DNA from: Phnomibacter ginsenosidimutans
Lineage (GTDB): Bacteria > Bacteroidota > Bacteroidia > Chitinophagales > Chitinophagaceae
DNA: 64,000 bases
Assembly (NCBI RefSeq): GCF_009740285.1
Contig: NZ_CP046566.1
Location: forward strand, 4,068,658-4,132,657
Direction: 5' to 3'
Below are positions 38,048 to 47,224 of this stretch, piece by piece. The position numbers were made by a program, and so were the translations under genes. Every line of letters begins with the position of its first letter. Position 1 is the first letter of the stretch. Under the pieces are notes generated by a model. The model ran no database searches. It was not told the DNA's origin and saw only the letters and a program-made list of their open reading frames with translations.

Positions 38048-39189
38048 CCCCAACCCTCCCCCTAACATCCAACATCTACCATCTGTCATCTACCCCAACC
38101 ATACTCTTCGTTTGCACCGGTCTTGGCGGTGTGCACCGTGGCTTTGAAACACACATCCACGACCTGGCCACTGTGTGTATGCAGGCCCCCAATCGCCGTT
38201 TCAACGTGGCAGTCGCCTCCGCATACAATGTGCCCAACAGCACATACCCACACAAAAAGTTGTTGGCCATTTCCCGAAACAACAGGTGGTTACAACACCT
38301 CACCAGCAACCTCCACACCCAATTCCATACCGAGCAACTCAGCATATTATTGCCGCTGTTGCTGCACATCCATCGTATCAAACCCCGCGTAGTGTATTTA
38401 GGCGAATACCAATTGTATTGCTGGTTGTACAAATGGCGCCAGCTGTTTGGCGGGCAATGGCAACTATGCCTCCACACAGGTGGCCAGGCTATGCCCGGTC
38501 TGTTTGTACCAGGCAAAGACTGGGTGCACCATGTAACCGACCGTTTTGTAGCATCCTGCCGGCAGCAGGGCTTTCCCGATACACATCAATTTGTTTTGCC
38601 ACACCTCATCACCGAACAACAACCCGTTGTGTCGGCTGCACTCGCCAACGTTCAGGCGGCAGCCCATGCACCCATTGTGCTCAGTGTTGGCTCCCTCGAC
38701 GAATCAGTTAAAGGCATGCTATCGCTCCTGAAAGCTTTGGCGCAATGCGGCAAGCCTGTTTATCCAATATTGCTGGGAGAAGCCTCACCAGAAACACCAG
38801 CCATCGAACAATATTTACAACAACATTTTGGCAATGCTTACTACCTCGGAAAAGCCACACAACCAGAATTAGCTGCCTGGTACCAGACAGCCGATTTGTT
38901 GGTGTCCAACAGCAAAGCAGAGTCATTTGGTTTGGTCATGCTGGAAGCCATGCTGCAGGGTACGCCTGTCATTTGCCATCCATGGCCAGGGGCTCGTTGG
39001 GTATTTCAAGATTATGCTGCCTACTTTACTTCATCAGATATCGTAGGCATTGCGCAAACCATCTCCCAACATGTACAGCGAAAAAACCCGGCCATCTCTG
39101 CAGAACTACGCACCTATGTGCAACTCCGGTTTGGCACATCATTGGCAGCACAATACATCACACAACTCAACAAGATGCTCACGGCATGA
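38017..39189 (+). CDS. Glycosyltransferase family 4
   Basis: Open from a GTG at 38017 that lies inside the upstream repeat; recognisable protein begins at about 38094 (PTILFVCTGLGGVHRGFETH). About 365 real residues. GT-B C-domain: IVLSVGSLDESVKGMLSLL, YYLGKATQPELAAWYQTADL and SNSKAESFGLVMLEAMLQGT, the E-x7-E donor site. The native start may have been displaced by repeat insertion. Overlaps the next gene by ATGA. Confidence 0.82.
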   Translation: MPFRAGEVKQPPTLPLTSNIYHLSSTPTILFVCTGLGGVHRGFETHIHDLATVCMQAPNRRFNVAVASAYNVPNSTYPHKKLLAISRNNRWLQHLTSNLHTQFHTEQLSILLPLLLHIHRIKPRVVYLGEYQLYCWLYKWRQLFGGQWQLCLHTGGQAMPGLFVPGKDWVHHVTDRFVASCRQQGFPDTHQFVLPHLITEQQPVVSAALANVQAAAHAPIVLSVGSLDESVKGMLSLLKALAQCGKPVYPILLGEASPETPAIEQYLQQHFGNAYYLGKATQPELAAWYQTADLLVSNSKAESFGLVMLEAMLQGTPVICHPWPGARWVFQDYAAYFTSSDIVGIAQTISQHVQRKNPAISAELRTYVQLRFGTSLAAQYITQLNKMLTA

Positions 39190-39883
39190 AATACGGTCCC
39201 TCTTTTTGGAAACGCCAATTCCGGATGGCCAAACGCAAGCCAGCAGTTGCATGGCTACGGCACCAGCTGTGGTCGGAAGAGGTAAGCATCATCAGCAATG
39301 ATTGTTTCGGCGGCGAGTATTACCGCCTGCTACAGTTGCCTTACAACACACCCTTCGTGGGGCTGATGCTCATGGCACCTTGTTACATCAAACTGTTACA
39401 GCACTTTGATGAGTATATGGAACAACCGCTTCATTTTGTAAACGAGTCCAAATACCCATCTCTCAATGTCCAACGCCAAGCCAATTCTTATCCCATAGGC
39501 ATGCTCAACGATGTAGAGATTCATTTTCTGCATTATCACAATGCCGAAGAAGCAGCAACTAAATGGAAACGACGTTGCCAACGCATCAACAAACAGAACA
39601 TGCTGATCAAGTTTGCAGGTGAAAAGATTTTGCAACAGATGAACATTATACAGCGTTCAGCAAGCTGTCGTTCAGCAAAAAAATCAGTCTGGGTACCATG
39701 CCCCGGCCTGCAACAGAATCCTGCTATCACCTGATACCAGGCCTTACTTTTGATGGGGCCGCAGCATTTCATGTGGCACTAAAACACCTGTATCTCCCGG
39801 CACTCATCCGCACAGGAAAAGGATATCCTGAAAACGATTGGCAAAAATGGCTCACCCGCTGGATAGCGTGGAGCCTGCGCTGA
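39186..39883 (+). CDS. DUF1919-family exopolysaccharide protein, one frameshift
   Basis: About 232 residues from the ATG at 39186 (ATGA overlap). The family core is plain: ISNDCFGGEYYRLLQLPYNT, FVGLMLMAPCYIKLL and DVEIHFLHYHNAEEAATKW. Near 39654 a base is missing (GG read as G); restoring it gives QRFSKLSFSKKISLGTMPRP and the remaining 60 residues to the stop at 39883. DUF1919 genes occur in exopolysaccharide clusters and are thought to be transferases, but the reaction is not established. Confidence 0.78.
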
Positions 39884-39897
39884 CATGAATACGACTT

Positions 39898-40727
39898 ATG
39901 CCTGTTCAATATTCAATTGTCATCCCAACATACAAACGCAACCACCAGCTGGCACTATGCCTGCAACGCTTGCAGCCAGCGGCACAATCGCTGGAGGCAA
40001 GTTTGTATGAGGTGATTGTAACAGATGATGCAGCCGATGCTGCAACGGAACAGTTATTGCTCACTCAATTTCCCTGGGCCACATATACTGCCGGACCGCA
40101 CAGAGGACCAGCGGCTAACCGCAACCATGGCGCCAGTTTGGCCATCGGGGAGTGGCTCGTATTTACCGATGACGATTGCCTGCCCGATGCGCAATGGTTG
40201 CAGGCCTATGCCGACGCCATTGAATTGCATCCCGATTGCAAAGCTTTTGAAGGCGCCATCCTGCCCGACGATTGGGCGCTACTTAAAAAGACATGGCCGA
40301 ATGCCCCGTCAACACCGAAGGCGGTTGCTTTTGGAGTGCCAATATCATGGTGGCCCATTCGCTGTTTCAAGAACTGGGTGGCTTCGACGAACAGTTTGCC
40401 ATTGCCGCACAGGAAGACCAGGATTTACAATGGCGCATTCAACAACATCACGACATTGTATTTGTGCAGTCGGCAACAGTGGTACATCCGGTGAGGAGGA
40501 TTTCATTGCGTAATAAACTCAGTGCTATTCCCGCTGGTATATCAAATTGGTGGAAGTTTTCGCTGAAAAAACAATCTCGCTATATGGCTCTGATGTCTGG
40601 TATACAAAGCCAGTTTGCTGCCTGCATTGCCAATCTCAAAGCCAGAAAATGGCAGTCAGCTGTCTTAAATATAATTACGCTTTTACTACTATTGCCAACA
40701 CTTCTATTTCACTCCAAGCACAAATAA
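39898..40727 (+). CDS. Glycosyltransferase family 2, one frameshift
   Basis: About 276 residues. YSIVIPTYKRNHQLALCLQR, VTDDAADAAT and WLVFTDDDCLPDAQWLQAY give the GT-A donor site. At 40285-40289 an A-run is one short; six As give LLKKDMAECP and continue to the acceptor-binding ELGGFDEQFAIAAQEDQDL motif and a C-terminal hydrophobic segment. The stop overlaps the next start as TAATG. Confidence 0.85.
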
Positions 40728-41611
40728 TGGCTTCTAGAACATTCCAATGGATTTCAAGTACTGACCCACAAAACAAACTGCAACTGGAGCAGCTGCACCA
40801 GCGCATGATGCAGTTTTATGCAAATGAATCAACGAGAGATGGCTATCAGGTACTCATTCCAACTAGCGAAAACACAACTCCAGCCGACCCTGTTTCAATT
40901 GCCTTTCTTCATTGGTTTCAACAACAACAATTTTCAAACATCATTGAAGTCGGTTGTGGCAATGGCAGAACCTTTAACTACTTACAACACCTGATGGCAA
41001 ATGCTACCTATACAGGCATAGAAGTAGATGAGCAGTCAATAACAAGAAATCAACAACGATGGCCACACCAACGATGGATACAGTCAGATGCTTATACATT
41101 GCCTGTGCCAGAAGAATCTGCTGACCTCATTTTTTCCATGTACGTTCTAGAACACTTGGTTTACCCCAAAAAAGCCTTAGACCTGATGTATCAAAAACTC
41201 AAACCTGGTGGCATACTGGCATTGGTATTTCCCGATTTTACATGTACCAAGCGGTTGCCTTCGCAACAATTGGGACTGAGTTTGCTGCAGTCTGCAAAAC
41301 AAAAGTTTCAAAAGCTTAAGTTGATAGATGCGTTTATCAGCTTGTATGATAGTAAAATCAGATTACAAAAAGCATTAAAAGAAATAACAAAGCAGCCCGG
41401 GATGTTCATGGTCAATACAGCTCCTAACTGTTTAGTTGCCGACAACAAACAAGTTTGGCCCGATTATGACGCAGTATACATTGCTCATAAAATGGAAATA
41501 GCACATTGGGCAACCCAACATAATGCAAGTATTGATTTTCCGATGGGAAAGGGTAAACCCTTTGATGAACATAGTTTTATTATTATAGAAAAACAGCCTG
41601 AGAATGACTGA
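40727..41611 (+). CDS. SAM-dependent class I methyltransferase
   Basis: 294 residues from the ATG at 40727. Motif I NIIEVGCGNGRTFNYLQ (about 67-83), YTGIEVDEQSI, and SADLIFSMYVLEHLVYPKKA (about 126-145) followed by LKPGGILALVFPDF mark a Methyltransf_11 fold. Overlaps the next gene by 8 nt. AT-rich, and the first gene of a low-GC cassette running to about 42555. May methylate a sugar or a lipid-linked end group; not specified by sequence. Confidence 0.86.
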   Translation: MASRTFQWISSTDPQNKLQLEQLHQRMMQFYANESTRDGYQVLIPTSENTTPADPVSIAFLHWFQQQQFSNIIEVGCGNGRTFNYLQHLMANATYTGIEVDEQSITRNQQRWPHQRWIQSDAYTLPVPEESADLIFSMYVLEHLVYPKKALDLMYQKLKPGGILALVFPDFTCTKRLPSQQLGLSLLQSAKQKFQKLKLIDAFISLYDSKIRLQKALKEITKQPGMFMVNTAPNCLVADNKQVWPDYDAVYIAHKMEIAHWATQHNASIDFPMGKGKPFDEHSFIIIEKQPEND

Positions 41612-42551
41612 ATCTAAAGCAAGCATTCCAATCGTAGTACTTACTCCCACAAAAAACGAAGCGTGGATTATCAAATATTTTTTAGAGGCCACGTTAAATT
41701 TTGCCCACCACATTATTATTGCGGACCAGAATAGTACCGACGAAACCGTAAGCATTTGTAATGAGTATAGCAATGTTACTGTCATCAAGAACGAAAGCGA
41801 TAAATATGATGAAGCCTACAGACAAATGTTGTTGCTTGATACTGCTAGGAAAATGTTTCCTGGAGATAAAATAATATTTGCTTTAGATGCAGATGAAATT
41901 ATTTCTGCAGATAGTATTGACGCTGCCGCATGGATTGATTTAAAAAAACAAAAACCTGGTACGGTCTTTTATTTTGAAAAGCCAGAACTATATATCAATA
42001 CCACTCAAACCATTAGGTACTATCACAGGTATTACCCTCTCGCTTTTATAGATGATGACACTATCTCACATCATCCGAAAGCAGTTCATAGTATTCGCAT
42101 TCCAACATCAATTGCTCAACCAAAAGTTGAAATTGATACTATAAAGTTTTTACATGTAGCATACTTACGACCGAAAACACAAAGGGCTAAATACAGATTT
42201 TATGCAGTGCAAGAAAACATGTTAAATACTAGCCCTTGGTACAGAAGACGAAGAAGGTACAGAAATGGAAATCATTTGCTTCATTGGGAGGTTGTTGAAA
42301 ACGCACCAAATGAATGGTTCAAATATGAAAGTCAAATTAAAATTGATTTAAGTGAAATTTCCGATCCAGAAATAAGTTGGTATGATTTAGCAATCAAAGA
42401 AGCCTTTGAAAAATATGGTACTCGAAAGTTCTGGTTAGATGATATTTGGGATCAAGAATGGCAAACCATATTTAAATCATCACCCCGAATAAAAAATCCG
42501 CCGAAATTTTTGACTTCTCTGTTGAAGTTTACCGACAAGTTCAACAAATAA
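41604..42551 (+). CDS. GT2-like glycosyltransferase
   Basis: 315 residues. IPIVVLTPTKNEAWIIKYFL, IIADQNSTDETVSI and IIFALDADEIISADSID show a GT-A fold with a DxD site. The C-terminal part is basic (PWYRRRRRYRNGNH) and may lie near the membrane. No homologous neighbour within the locus except the similar DADE-type protein at 27290. Strongly AT-rich, unlike the genes on either side of the cassette. Confidence 0.8.
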   Translation: MTESKASIPIVVLTPTKNEAWIIKYFLEATLNFAHHIIIADQNSTDETVSICNEYSNVTVIKNESDKYDEAYRQMLLLDTARKMFPGDKIIFALDADEIISADSIDAAAWIDLKKQKPGTVFYFEKPELYINTTQTIRYYHRYYPLAFIDDDTISHHPKAVHSIRIPTSIAQPKVEIDTIKFLHVAYLRPKTQRAKYRFYAVQENMLNTSPWYRRRRRYRNGNHLLHWEVVENAPNEWFKYESQIKIDLSEISDPEISWYDLAIKEAFEKYGTRKFWLDDIWDQEWQTIFKSSPRIKNPPKFLTSLLKFTDKFNK

Positions 42552-42560
42552 CCGCTACAT

Positions 42561-43532
42561 ATGCAATGCCACGCTTGTAAAGCGTCTATAAATTATTCGA
42601 ATACAATCCACGCAAAAGAAATGATGCGTGGAACCAGAGCAGTATTCGACTATGCTGTTTGCGAAAACTGTGGCAGCTTGCAATTACTGGATGAACCGGC
42701 CGATATGTCGGCATACTATTGCCAAGGCTACTACAGTACCAATCATGCAGTAGAGGGGTTATTTCAGCCGGCATGGAAGGCATGGCTTAAACAATACAGA
42801 GATGCCTATTGGATAACAGGAAAAGGTTGGTTGGGCAAACATATTCACCAACGCATGCCGAACAAATCCATTGAACTGGCAAACCTGCGGCACTTAGAAC
42901 TCACTTCCTCAACACGCATTTTAGATGTTGGTTGTGGCACAGGTACCATTCCCTATGTATTGTACAATGCGGGGTTCAAACAAATCACCGGCCTCGAACC
43001 ATTCATTCAGGAAGATATTCACTACGCCAATGGCTTGACCATAAAAAAGGGTTGGTTGACTAATTATAGAGAGGAGCCTTTCGATCTCATCATGTTCAAT
43101 CATTCATTCGAACATTTGTCATCACCACACGAATACCTGGATGCTGCTTACAACCTCCTAAAACCAAATGGGCAGTTGCTCATTCGGATACCTACTGTTT
43201 CTTCTTTCACCTTTCAACAATATCAGGAAAACTGGGTGCAATTGGATGCACCTCGTCATGCCATGCTGTATTCCAGAAAGGGTATCGAGCTGCTGGCAAA
43301 AGCACATCAATTCGACCTGCAAGTAATGATTGATGAAGGCACTTCTTTTCAATTCATCGGCAGCGAACAATACCAGATGGACATTCCGCTACATGGCGAC
43401 AAACGCAGCTGGTTTGAAGGAAATACAGAGCTCTTTACGCCAGTCCAAATCCGTCAGTTTGAAGAGCAGGCAAATGAACTGAATAGAACTGGGAATAGCG
43501 ATTCTATTGCTGTCACACTCCAAAAGCGATAA
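42561..43532 (+). CDS. SAM-dependent methyltransferase with N-terminal zinc-binding motif
   Basis: 323 residues. Two CxxC pairs (CHAC at 3-6 and CENC at 34-37) form a likely zinc ribbon. The methyltransferase core follows: ILDVGCGTGTIPYVLY (about 118), DLIMFNHSFEHLSSPHEYL and LLKPNGQLLIRIPTVSS. This arrangement resembles sugar C-methyltransferases and Methyltransf_23 proteins. Overlaps the next GT2 by 26 nt. Confidence 0.82.
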   Translation: MQCHACKASINYSNTIHAKEMMRGTRAVFDYAVCENCGSLQLLDEPADMSAYYCQGYYSTNHAVEGLFQPAWKAWLKQYRDAYWITGKGWLGKHIHQRMPNKSIELANLRHLELTSSTRILDVGCGTGTIPYVLYNAGFKQITGLEPFIQEDIHYANGLTIKKGWLTNYREEPFDLIMFNHSFEHLSSPHEYLDAAYNLLKPNGQLLIRIPTVSSFTFQQYQENWVQLDAPRHAMLYSRKGIELLAKAHQFDLQVMIDEGTSFQFIGSEQYQMDIPLHGDKRSWFEGNTELFTPVQIRQFEEQANELNRTGNSDSIAVTLQKR

Positions 43533-44460
43533 CCCCCTGAAAGCCTCGGTCATCATACCCACCTACAACTATGCCGAATACATTGGCCGTGCCATTGATT
43601 CGGTACTGGCGCAGCAATATCCGGCGGTAGAAATCATTGTGGTAGACGATGGAAGCACCGATGATACAACAGCAGTAGTGGCAGCGTTGCAACAGCAGCT
43701 ACCGATGCTCCATTACCATGCGCAGCCCAACAGCGGCAAAGCGGTGGCTACGCAGCAGGGCATTGCACTCGCCACCGGCGATTTCATTTGCACCCTCGAT
43801 GCCGACGATTGGTTGCTCCCCGGCAAGCTGGCCGCTACAGCAGCCGTGTTGCAGCAATACCCTTCCGTGGTACACGTGGCCAGCCCGGCACAAATTCAGT
43901 GGCAGGAGGGCAGGCAGCCGGTAACAGAACCCATCCCCACTGCATTACTCGGGCAGCCCCTCAAGGGCAGCGATGTATTGCAATATTTCTTTCAGCGCAA
44001 CATGCTGTTTGGCGGCGGCTCTACGTTTGCCATGCGTACGGCGGCAGCCAAACAAATCCAATGGCAGCCCGCCATCGATATGTACACCGATGAATGGCTG
44101 GTGATAGCCGCCCTGCTGGCCGGCGATACTTATTTCCTGCCCGAGCCATACAGTGTGTGGTGGGTACACCAGCGCAATTACTCGGGCAGCGGGGGAGAAG
44201 CCCTGCTGCACAAACAACACCGCCTGCGCCAATCCAGTCAGGCAGTATTACAACAGTTAGCCAACAGTCATGCACCAGCATGGCTGCAAAATGCCTACCA
44301 GCTCAAACACGATACCCGTGAGCTGGCCTGGCAGGAAACTGCACACAGCAAAACCTTATCCGGCACCTGGGCCTACACCCGCCGCCACCTGCTCAGTGGC
44401 CGCCATCGCCTCAGCACCCTATGGCACTACCACGCCTTCCACCGCCTGCTGAAATGGTAG
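43507..44460 (+). CDS. Glycosyltransferase family 2
   Basis: 317 residues from a TTG at 43507 that overlaps the preceding gene; the recognisable domain starts ASVIIPTYNYAEYIGRAID. VVDDGSTDDTTAVV and ICTLDADDWLLPGKLA supply the donor site, and DMYTDEWLVIAALLAG the acceptor region. GC-rich and intact. Last gene before a 180-base repeat-containing gap. Confidence 0.87.
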   Translation: MLSHSKSDNPLKASVIIPTYNYAEYIGRAIDSVLAQQYPAVEIIVVDDGSTDDTTAVVAALQQQLPMLHYHAQPNSGKAVATQQGIALATGDFICTLDADDWLLPGKLAATAAVLQQYPSVVHVASPAQIQWQEGRQPVTEPIPTALLGQPLKGSDVLQYFFQRNMLFGGGSTFAMRTAAAKQIQWQPAIDMYTDEWLVIAALLAGDTYFLPEPYSVWWVHQRNYSGSGGEALLHKQHRLRQSSQAVLQQLANSHAPAWLQNAYQLKHDTRELAWQETAHSKTLSGTWAYTRRHLLSGRHRLSTLWHYHAFHRLLKW

Positions 44461-44640
44461 CTTTTTTGTCATGCTCTGCGAAGCGAAGCATCTCATCATT
44501 CGAAGCCGTCATGCTGAGGAACGAAGCTGCAAGCCCTGACCGCAGCGGAGGAGGCATCTTATCTACACAAGCGTATCCTCATTCATGAGATCCCTCCTTC
44601 GTCGGGATGACGAAGAGTACCCAATAACAAGACTTTTCAC
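44461..44640. repeat. Dispersed repeat with GTCATGCTGAGGAACGAAG core
   Basis: The stretch contains GTCATGCTCTGCGAAGCG, GTCATGCTGAGGAACGAAGC and, at the other end, CCTTCGTCGGGATGACG, an arrangement with partly inverted ends. This kind of sequence recurs between genes in many bacterial genomes. No open frame of interest. Confidence 0.6.
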
Positions 44641-45795
44641 TTGCCGTCCTTACTCATCATTACCCCCAACTATGCCCCGTTGATATGCGGCGTAGGGCAC
44701 CACAGCCAAGTGCTGGCCGGCAGGTTGCGCCAACGGGGTTGGACAGTAAGCATCCTCACCAAAAGAACGCATGGCTGGTGTTTACTGCAAGAAGGCGCAG
44801 CAGAGCAACCCATGGGTAAGCAGCTGCAAAAAGCCATTCTGCAAAGCTTGCCACACACATCTGCCAATACCAAACTGCTCTGGCAATATGCCCCCAACGG
44901 ATTCAGCAACAAAGGCATGCCCGTTTTCCTGATAGCCCTTATGCTTCGCCTACGGCTACAGGGCATTCGTCAATACATCTTTTTCCACGAAATAGCCATG
45001 CGTACCCTTGGCTATGGGAGTCGGCAAATGCTCTTTTCGATGGTACAAAAATGGCTGGCCAACAAGATGAATGTTTTGGCCAAAGCTTCCGCCACCAGCA
45101 TTGCTTTGTATCAACAATATTGCTGGTTGTACAAACCCATCATTATACCGGCTGGCAGCAATTTCCAACTGCCGAAGCAGCCACCAGCTCCGATAGTAAG
45201 TGAGGGTTTGCGTTGCTGCTGTTTTACCAACCGTTGCAGCCATGCCCTGTTGCAAGCCTTTGCACAATGGCTGGTTGACAACCCGGCGCATCAGCTCATC
45301 CTCATAGGGCAGGCAAATCCGGCGCAAACAGCACAAATACAACAGTGGTTGTCTGAACTTAAACTGCAGTCATCGGTACAATGTCTGGGAGCATTGCCCG
45401 CAACCGATATGATGGACCAATTACTGCTAAGTGATATCGTACTGCAATGGCAGCCCCGAACAGCCAACGGGCAGGGTGGGGTATCGGCCAAAAACGGCAC
45501 CATCGCTGCCGCCATGCAGGCCGGCAAGCCCATCATCACCATTGCTGGTGATATGACCGAAGCCACTTACTTCAGGCACGGGCAAACCTGCTGGCTACTA
45601 CAGGAAGATACACCGCAAGCCTGGCTGGATGCTGTGCAAGAACTCGGCGGCAATGCCACCCTCCGCCAGCAACTCGGCCACGCCGCCCAAGCCTGCTATC
45701 AGCAATACATGAGCGATACAGTATTGACAAACCAATTCGAAAAACTCTTGAACAATGAGCTAATGAGCCAATGTGCTAATGAGCTAATGAGCTAA
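44641..45795 (+). CDS. Glycosyltransferase family 4
   Basis: 384 residues from a TTG. N-domain: LLIITPNYAPLICGVGHHSQ, with the glycine-rich loop expected in GT4. C-domain: VQCLGALPATDMMDQLLLSD and GGVSAKNGTIAAAMQAGKPI, a degenerate donor site. The last 14 residues (NNELMSQCANELMS) are encoded by a GAGCTAATGA-type spacer repeat that continues past the stop, so the natural C-terminus has probably been replaced or extended by the repeat. Confidence 0.78.
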   Translation: MPSLLIITPNYAPLICGVGHHSQVLAGRLRQRGWTVSILTKRTHGWCLLQEGAAEQPMGKQLQKAILQSLPHTSANTKLLWQYAPNGFSNKGMPVFLIALMLRLRLQGIRQYIFFHEIAMRTLGYGSRQMLFSMVQKWLANKMNVLAKASATSIALYQQYCWLYKPIIIPAGSNFQLPKQPPAPIVSEGLRCCCFTNRCSHALLQAFAQWLVDNPAHQLILIGQANPAQTAQIQQWLSELKLQSSVQCLGALPATDMMDQLLLSDIVLQWQPRTANGQGGVSAKNGTIAAAMQAGKPIITIAGDMTEATYFRHGQTCWLLQEDTPQAWLDAVQELGGNATLRQQLGHAAQACYQQYMSDTVLTNQFEKLLNNELMSQCANELMS

Positions 45796-46219
45796 TGAAT
45801 ACACATTTGTCCGAAAGAATTGGAGGTTGATTTTACGGAGAAGTTCGGATGTTCATAGATTCTTCTCTACTACCATCCAACATCCAGTTCAATTGGACGC
45901 GGATTTGTAGGATAAAGCCGGATGTACATAGCTAAAACAAAATTTCTCCGTGACCTCTGATAGCTCTCCCGCCTGCTGCGGGACAAGTTGTGCGAAAGCA
46001 AACATTTGCCGAAAGCAAATAAAAACCTCCGTGCTCTCCGTGACTCTGTGCGAAACAAAAACCCATTTGCCGTAGGCAAATACCTCCACAGCTCCATTTT
46101 CAAATTTTCAAATTAGCATATTAGCTAATTAACTCATCAGCACATTACCCTCCGAGTCCTCTGTGAGCCCTGTGCGAAACACACCCATTAGCACATTTCC
46201 AAATTAGCTAATTATCACA
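45796..46219. repeat. Repeat-rich gap between two GT4 genes
   Basis: Contains copies of CTCCGTGACTCTGTGCGAAA and CCTCTGTGAGCCCTGTGCGAA, small hairpins such as ATTTGCCGTAGGCAAAT, and terminal phrases (AATTAGCTAATTATCACATT) that abut the next start codon. No convincing gene; the short minus-strand frames here are built from repeats. Confidence 0.65.
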
Positions 46220-47221
46220 TTGAACATCGTTCTCTACTCCCCCCGTTTCTATCCCCTCCTCGGTGGTCTCGAAAGAGTGACCATGGCCTGGGCTACCTAT
46301 TGGCAGCAACAGGGGCATACGGTCACGGTCATCACCCACACCCCCAACCCGCAGCCCGACAACTGCACTTACCGCATCCTGCGCCAACCATCACTTTGGC
46401 AACAATGGCAGGCCATGCGCCGGGCCGACGTCGTACTCATGCTCAATATTTCCCTGAAAGGCTTGCCACTGGTTTGGCTGGCGGGCAAACCACTCTTCAT
46501 CAGCCACCATACCCTGCTTACAGACGGCGACTATGCCCGGCAATGGCGGCAGCAACTCAAACGGTTCATCTGCAACCGTTTTGCCCGGCTCAACATTTGC
46601 TGCAGCCACTACGTAGCCCGCAGCCTGCGCCGCACGGTGGTGGTGCACAGCCCTTATGACGCCAATCTGTTTCAACCCGGCAGCGGCGATAGAAATCCCG
46701 GCAGCATCTTGTTTGTGGGCCGCCTCGTGAGCGACAAGGGCATCCACACCCTGCTGGAAGCCGCTGCCCGCTTGCAACAACAGGGGCTGCCATTTCAGCT
46801 CAGCATTGCCGGCGATGGTCCGCTTTGCGAAGAATTGCAGGCCTTTAGCAACACTCAACAACTTACCCAAATACAGTGGTTGGGCGCAATAGACCAACCC
46901 CGGCTGGTACGGCACATGCAACTGCACCAGCTGGTGGTTGTACCCTCATTGGTAGAACCCTTTGGTACGGTGGTACCCGAAGCATTGGCCTGTGGCTGTA
47001 CCGTTATTTGCAGCAACAGCGGTGGCCTGCCCGAAGCAGCCGGTGGATGGGCCACAATGGTACCGGCCGGAGATGCAGCAGCCCTGACGTCGGCCATCCA
47101 GGCAGCATTACTATCACCAAATAAGCCAGCTGCAACTGCGGCAATCGCTGCACATTTGCAGGGCCTTACCGTTCCCGCATCGGCCGATGCCTTACTCAGA
47201 GCCATTCAACAACATTTGTAA
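46220..47221 (+). CDS. Glycosyltransferase family 4
   Basis: 333 residues from a TTG at 46220 immediately after a spacer repeat. NIVLYSPRFYPLLGGLERVT is the usual GT4 N-terminus with its glycine loop; GSILFVGRLVSDKGIHTLLE opens the C-domain, and VVPSLVEPFGTVVPEALACG carries the E-x7-E motif at the donor site. Ends 3 nt before the Wzy-like gene. Confidence 0.9.
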   Translation: MNIVLYSPRFYPLLGGLERVTMAWATYWQQQGHTVTVITHTPNPQPDNCTYRILRQPSLWQQWQAMRRADVVLMLNISLKGLPLVWLAGKPLFISHHTLLTDGDYARQWRQQLKRFICNRFARLNICCSHYVARSLRRTVVVHSPYDANLFQPGSGDRNPGSILFVGRLVSDKGIHTLLEAAARLQQQGLPFQLSIAGDGPLCEELQAFSNTQQLTQIQWLGAIDQPRLVRHMQLHQLVVVPSLVEPFGTVVPEALACGCTVICSNSGGLPEAAGGWATMVPAGDAAALTSAIQAALLSPNKPAATAAIAAHLQGLTVPASADALLRAIQQHL

Positions 47222-47224
47222 CAC

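Noticed and set aside
44461-44640. Insertion sequence between two glycosyltransferase genes
   Set aside because: Partly inverted ends are visible but there is no transposase and no target duplication that I can see; called only a dispersed repeat.
45870-46103. Small minus-strand protein of 66-77 codons
   Set aside because: It is composed of CTCCGTG/GTGCGAAA-type repeats and small hairpins, not of a recognisable protein.
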